Origin: Pseudomonadota bacterium | GTDB lineage: Bacteria > Pseudomonadota > Alphaproteobacteria > Rhodobacterales > Rhodobacteraceae | Reading direction: 5' to 3' | Length of the DNA: 64,000 bases | Assembly (NCBI GenBank): GCA_021813365.1 | Contig: JAKALB010000002.1 | Span: 1 to 64,000 of the forward strand | In this document: positions 59,772-64,000 of the stretch, piece after piece | Numbering within the stretch: position 1 is the stretch's first letter | How the letters are laid out: the number at the start of each line of letters is the position of its first letter | The notes under the pieces: model-generated | The model's database searches: none | Seen by the model: only the letters and a program-made list of their open reading frames with translations | Told to the model about the DNA's origin: nothing | Translations under genes and position numbers: made by a program

Positions 59772-60638
59772 TCAGAGCACACGTCCGGCCACGGCGTCCA
59801 GCCGGGCCAGCAGGGCGGGGTCGCGCGCATCGGGCGCGGTCATCAGGGCCTGAGTCAGGGCGCGATCGCAGCCATGCGGGCAGGCGGACGGTCGGGGTTG
59901 CAGGGCATGGGGCAGGGCCGCAACCGTCTGGCGCGCGGCTGTGGAATTGGCCGCCAGCGTTTGAAGAACCTGTGAAACCTCGACCGCGCCGTGCTCCTGG
60001 TGCCAGCAGTCGTAATCCGTCACCATCGCCAGCGAGGCATAGCAAAGCTCGGCCTCGCGCGCCAGTTTCGCCTCGGGCTGGCCGGTCATCCCGATCACAT
60101 CGGCGCCCCAACCGCGATAGACCCGGCTTTCGGCCAGCGACGAGAACTGCGGGCCGTCCATGGCCAGATAGGTCCCGGTTTCGTGCAGGTTCACCCCGGC
60201 CGCCCGCGCCGCTGCCGCCACTTCGGCGCCCAGCCGGGGACAGGTCGGCTGCGCCAGGCTGACATGGGCCACGCAGCCCGGCCCGAAAAAGCTCTTCTCG
60301 CGGGCAAAGGTCCGGTCAATGTATTGATCGACCAGCACGAAATCTCCTGGCGCATAGTCGATCCGAAGGCTGCCCACGGCCGAGACGGCCAGAACGTCGG
60401 TCACCCCCAGCCGCTTCAGCGCGTCGATGTTGGCGCGGTAAGGCACCGAACCGGGCGTATGCACATGGCCCCGGCCATGGCGCGGCAGGAAGGCCATCGG
60501 AACCCCGGCCAGCCGGCCCACCAGCACCTCGTCCGAGGGCTTGCCCCAGGGGGTCTTGACCTTGACCCATGAGGCGCCTTCCAGCCCTTCGATCTGATAG
60601 ACGCCCGAGCCGCCGATGACGCCGATCATCCGTTCCAT
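59772..60638 (-). CDS. mtnP: S-methyl-5'-thioadenosine phosphorylase
   Basis: MERMIGVIGGSGVYQIEGLEG, FLPRHGRGHVHTPGSVPYRANIDALKRLGV, VIGMTGQPEAKLAREAELCYASLAMVTDYDCW. Confidence 0.95.
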   Translation of the reverse strand: MERMIGVIGGSGVYQIEGLEGASWVKVKTPWGKPSDEVLVGRLAGVPMAFLPRHGRGHVHTPGSVPYRANIDALKRLGVTDVLAVSAVGSLRIDYAPGDFVLVDQYIDRTFAREKSFFGPGCVAHVSLAQPTCPRLGAEVAAAARAAGVNLHETGTYLAMDGPQFSSLAESRVYRGWGADVIGMTGQPEAKLAREAELCYASLAMVTDYDCWHQEHGAVEVSQVLQTLAANSTAARQTVAALPHALQPRPSACPHGCDRALTQALMTAPDARDPALLARLDAVAGRVL

Positions 60639-60775
60639 GGCCTTCCCCTTGCGGTTGCGGGGCCAGATTAGGGTGCCGCGCCGGCGGCGAAAAGGGCGTA
60701 TGTTTCGCCCGGGTTTCGCCGATGCCGAATATCGAGCGCGACCCGGCCGCGCTGACCGCGGCACGCAGGGCCCGG

Positions 60776-61351
60776 CTAGCGCGGGCGCTTCAGTTCGACG
60801 GTCCCGGTCACCTGGGTATAGTCCATATAGCCCAGCCGGGCCATCATCTGCGCCTTCACCACGTCGAACCGCCCTTCGGTCAGGTAGGCGTCGCCGATAT
60901 GCACGCCTTCGACCCGGCCGATCACCAGGGTGCTTTCGCCGCCCTCCAGGTCGATGATCTGCGTGGCCAGGCATTCCAGCGTCGCGGCCGAACCGGCCAC
61001 CCTGGGGCAGTCGATGGTGACGCATTCGGCCTTGTCCACCCCGCAGGCGGCAAATTCATCCACCCCGCGCGGAAAGCCGGCCGAGGTTTCGTTCATCACC
61101 CGCCATTGGTCGCGGCTGACGGTGTTCACGGCAAAACGCCCGGTTTCGCGCACGGCGGCAACGGTGTCGCTGTGATCGCCCGAAAACATCACCTGCAACG
61201 GCACATAGGCCACGGCATTGAAAAAGCTGTAGGGTGCCAGGTTGTCGCCCATGGACGACCGGGTGGAAATCCAGCCGATGGGGCGCGGAGAGACGATGGC
61301 GCTGAACGGCGAATGCGGCAGGCCGTGACCTTCGGCGGGGCGGTAGAACAT
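60776..61351 (-). CDS. flavin reductase family protein
   Basis: MFYRPAEGHGLPHSPFSAIVSPRPIGWISTRSSMGDNLAPYSFFNAV. Confidence 0.88.
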   Translation of the reverse strand: MFYRPAEGHGLPHSPFSAIVSPRPIGWISTRSSMGDNLAPYSFFNAVAYVPLQVMFSGDHSDTVAAVRETGRFAVNTVSRDQWRVMNETSAGFPRGVDEFAACGVDKAECVTIDCPRVAGSAATLECLATQIIDLEGGESTLVIGRVEGVHIGDAYLTEGRFDVVKAQMMARLGYMDYTQVTGTVELKRPR

Positions 61352-61437
61352 GGCGGCCTCATTGTCGTTTGTATGTGGCTTAATCGCGTGTTACGCGCGT
61401 TTCCAGATGATTCCACCGCTGCCCGGGACCCGCGCGC

Positions 61438-61944
61438 TTGTATCAGCTGGAAGAGGAAACCGAGGACGACTGGTGGGAGGTGGAGGCGCTCTATGACCTC
61501 TGCTTTTCGCCCGGGCGCACGGCGCTGTCCTCCTATCGGCTGCGCGACGGGGTGCCGACGGTGGCGGCGCTGTGCCTGACCCTGCGGCAGGATGGCGTGC
61601 TGGTGGCGGCGATCCGCTACTGGCCGGTCGAGGTGGGCGGGCAGGATGCCCTGCTGCTGGGCCCGGTGGCGGTGCACCCGACGCATCAGGGCGAAGGGCT
61701 GGGCGCGCTGTTGATCAACGAAAGCCTGGCCGAGGCGCGCCGGCTGGGCTGGGAACGGGTGATGCTGGTCGGCGATGCGCCCTATTACCGCCGCTTCGGC
61801 TTTCGCAAGCTGGAAGGGGTCGAGATGCCGCCCCCCACCAACCCCGACCGTGTGCTGGGGCTGGAGCTGAAGCCCGGTGCCTGGAAGGGCGTGACCGGGC
61901 GGGTGGCCAAGCCGCAGGACTATGCCGAACCGGTCAGGGACTGA
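61438..61944 (+). CDS. GNAT family N-acetyltransferase (TTG start)
   Basis: LLGPVAVHPTHQGEGLGALLINESL; MLVGDAPYYRRFGFRKLEG. Confidence 0.87.
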   Translation: MYQLEEETEDDWWEVEALYDLCFSPGRTALSSYRLRDGVPTVAALCLTLRQDGVLVAAIRYWPVEVGGQDALLLGPVAVHPTHQGEGLGALLINESLAEARRLGWERVMLVGDAPYYRRFGFRKLEGVEMPPPTNPDRVLGLELKPGAWKGVTGRVAKPQDYAEPVRD

Positions 61945-61989
61945 TCACCAGCCCTTGCCGGTTTGCCGCTTTGCCCCCAGATTGGGCCC

Positions 61990-62739
61990 ATGGACAACCT
62001 GCCCGCGCTGCCCGGCCCCACGCTGGACGACGAGATCGCCGAACTGGCCCGCCAATGGCGGACGGCCAATCATCCGGTCATGGCGGGGCTGAACGCGCTG
62101 GGTGGCGGGCTGGAGGCGCAACTGTCCCGGCTGCCGACTGCGGCGCGGGCGAGGATCGAAGCCGCGGTGGCGCGCGCACTGGCCCGTGGCCTGGGCCTGT
62201 CTGGCCGCCTGCCGCGGATGGGCAGACGCACCGGCATGGCGGTGGCGGCCGTCACCGGCGCGGCGGGAGGGGCGGCGGGGCTCTTGGGCGCGCTGGCGGA
62301 ATTGCCGGTGGCGGTGACGCTGATCCTGCGGGCCATCCGATCCGAGGCCGAGGCCGCGGGCTTCGACCCGGCGCTGCCCGCGGTTCAGGCGGCCTGTCTG
62401 CAGGTCTTTGCCGCCGGATCGCCGCTGCACGGCGATGACGGCGTGAATTCCGCCTTTCTGTCGGCACGGCTGGCGGTGAATGGCGCGGCGATCGAGAAGA
62501 TGATCGCCACTGTCGCCCCGCAACTGACGGTTCGGCTGGGGGGCAAGCTGGCGGGCCAGACCGTGCCGGTGCTGGGCGCCCTGGCCGGAGCTGCGGTGAA
62601 CGCGGCCTATCTGGCCTATTTCCGCGACATGGCGCGCATCCGCTTTGCCCTGATGCGGCTGTCGGTCCGCCACGGCGGCGAGGCGGTGGTGCAAGCCTTT
62701 CACGCCGCCGCCGGGCCGAAGCGGCTGGGGCCGGGCTGA
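61990..62739 (+). CDS. EcsC family protein
   Basis: LPVAVTLILRAIRSEAEAAGFDP... KLAGQTVPVLGALAGAAVNAAYLAYFRDMARIRF. Confidence 0.8.
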   Translation: MDNLPALPGPTLDDEIAELARQWRTANHPVMAGLNALGGGLEAQLSRLPTAARARIEAAVARALARGLGLSGRLPRMGRRTGMAVAAVTGAAGGAAGLLGALAELPVAVTLILRAIRSEAEAAGFDPALPAVQAACLQVFAAGSPLHGDDGVNSAFLSARLAVNGAAIEKMIATVAPQLTVRLGGKLAGQTVPVLGALAGAAVNAAYLAYFRDMARIRFALMRLSVRHGGEAVVQAFHAAAGPKRLGPG

Positions 62740-62826
62740 GCCGCCGCGCCCTTCGGCCACCACGGGGCGCACGCGGCCATCTGAGGCGCGCCAATGGCGG
62801 TGGGCCCGCGCCCCCGGCCGCCGGCG

Positions 62827-64000
62827 CTATTCCGGATGGTTGGCCAGCCAGTCCATCAGCGCGGGACGCAGGCTTGCGGCCCCCTGCGCCTTGGCGGTTT
62901 CATAAAGTGCGCGGATGGCGCCAAGGTTGGTGCGGCGCAGCAAGGCCTTGACCGGGCCGATCGAGGCCGGGCGCATCGACATGGCCCGCAGGCCCACCGC
63001 GGCCAGGCCCAGCGCCTCGATCGGGCGGCCGGCGTCTTCGCCGCAGAACGACAGCCGGGTGCCATGGGCCAGGCAGCGGCGGGTGATCTGTTCGATGAAG
63101 CTCAGGAACGAGATGTTCAGCGTGTCATAACGCTTGCGGACCCGTTCGTTTTCGCGATCCGCCGCAAAGAAGAACTGCTTCAGGTCGTTGCCGCCGATCG
63201 AGACGAAATCGGCCAGCCGGAAGAATTCGTCCGGCGCATAGGCCAGGGACGGGGTTTCCAGCATCGCGCCGATTTCCAGCTTCTGAGGCACCAGATGGCC
63301 CAGGCTCTTCTCGCGGTGCAACTCGCGGAAGACATGGGCGCGGGCTTCGGTGAATTCGGACAGCTCGCTGATGAAGGGGAACATCACCGTCAGGGGCCGG
63401 CCCTTGGCGGCGCGGATCAGCGCCTGCAACTGCATGCGCAGCACACCCGGCTTGTCCAGGCCGACGCGGATCGCCCGCCAGCCCATCGCGGGGTTGGGTT
63501 CGTCCTGGGGCTTCATGTAGGGCAGCACCTTGTCCGAGCCGATATCCAGGGTGCGGAAGGCGACGGGGCGGCCCTGCGCGGCGTCCAGCACCCGGGCGTA
63601 AAGCTGGGCCAGCTCGTCGCGCTTGGGCATCTGGCTGCGGATCAGGAACTGCAATTCGGTCCGGAACAGGCCCACGCCTGCGGCGCCCGAGCCCTCCAGC
63701 GAAGGCAGGTCGGCCATCAGGCCGGCGTTCATGTAAAGCGTGATGGTCTCGCCGTCGGTCGTGGTGGCGGGCAGATCGCGGTATTCGGCATAGCGCTTCT
63801 GCGCCTCGGCCTGCATGGCGATCTTGTCGCGGAACGACCGCGCCACCGTTTCCTCGGGGCGCAGATGGACAATGCCCTGGTCGCCGTCGACCAGGATCGT
63901 ATTGCCGTTCAGCGCCTCGGCGGTGATGTTCTTGGCGTGGATCACCATGGGAATCGACAGCGCCCGGGCCACCACGGCGGCATGCGAGCCGACCGAGCCG
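62827..64000 (-). CDS. ptsP: phosphoenolpyruvate--protein phosphotransferase PtsP (5' part outside window)
   Basis: GAAGVGLFRTELQFLIRSQMP, FRTLDIGSDKVLPYM, MVIHAKNITAEALNGNTILVDGDQGIVHLRP. Confidence 0.93.
   Translation of the reverse strand, partial: GSVGSHAAVVARALSIPMVIHAKNITAEALNGNTILVDGDQGIVHLRPEETVARSFRDKIAMQAEAQKRYAEYRDLPATTTDGETITLYMNAGLMADLPSLEGSGAAGVGLFRTELQFLIRSQMPKRDELAQLYARVLDAAQGRPVAFRTLDIGSDKVLPYMKPQDEPNPAMGWRAIRVGLDKPGVLRMQLQALIRAAKGRPLTVMFPFISELSEFTEARAHVFRELHREKSLGHLVPQKLEIGAMLETPSLAYAPDEFFRLADFVSIGGNDLKQFFFAADRENERVRKRYDTLNISFLSFIEQITRRCLAHGTRLSFCGEDAGRPIEALGLAAVGLRAMSMRPASIGPVKALLRRTNLGAIRALYETAKAQGAASLRPALMDWLANHPE

Overview
This 64 kb GC-rich window looks like core chromosome of an alphaproteobacterium, most likely Rhodobacteraceae/Paracoccaceae, judging from gene content and order (pha locus, cta cluster with surf1-thrC-M16 peptidase, hflKC-degP, DUF2842 next to purA). 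I support about 59 protein-coding genes. I see no rRNA, tRNA, CRISPR array, transposase or prophage. Main modules: PHB metabolism (phaZ<>phaC-phaP-phaR); a gamma-glutamyl-amine type cluster (two glutamine synthetase-like ligases, a class I amidotransferase, a PuuB-like oxidase); pyrG, secG and a P-type ATPase; purA; serine dehydratase; mntH<>rpiA-gor; hflK-hflC-degP; a non-phosphorylative sugar-acid operon (AraD1, dehydratase, sugar dehydrogenase, KGSA dehydrogenase); tldD; the aa3 oxidase assembly cluster; mtnP-apt; and ptsP (cut by the window end). The best second-look items are: (1) a stand-alone DnaE2/ImuC C-terminal OB-fold ORF with a perfect alphaproteobacterial LexA box GTTC-N7-GTTC over its predicted -10, probably giving a leaderless mRNA; (2) a family of dispersed intergenic elements (hairpin, GGACCCCCG[A/T]GGGATATTT, CAAGATGAAAG), three of which start 2-5 nt after a stop codon; (3) an identical TTTGATCAAATT palindrome upstream of both transcription units of the glutamine synthetase cluster; (4) PhaR-type operators, including a perfect 17-bp inverted repeat interleaved with the phaP promoter; (5) a Fur/Mur palindrome on mntH; (6) an 884-aa protein with ordered ends and a huge disordered middle; (7) an unusual number of short tandem arrays, many with a 12-bp unit. 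No claim was checked against a database; family names come from recognising sequence motifs.
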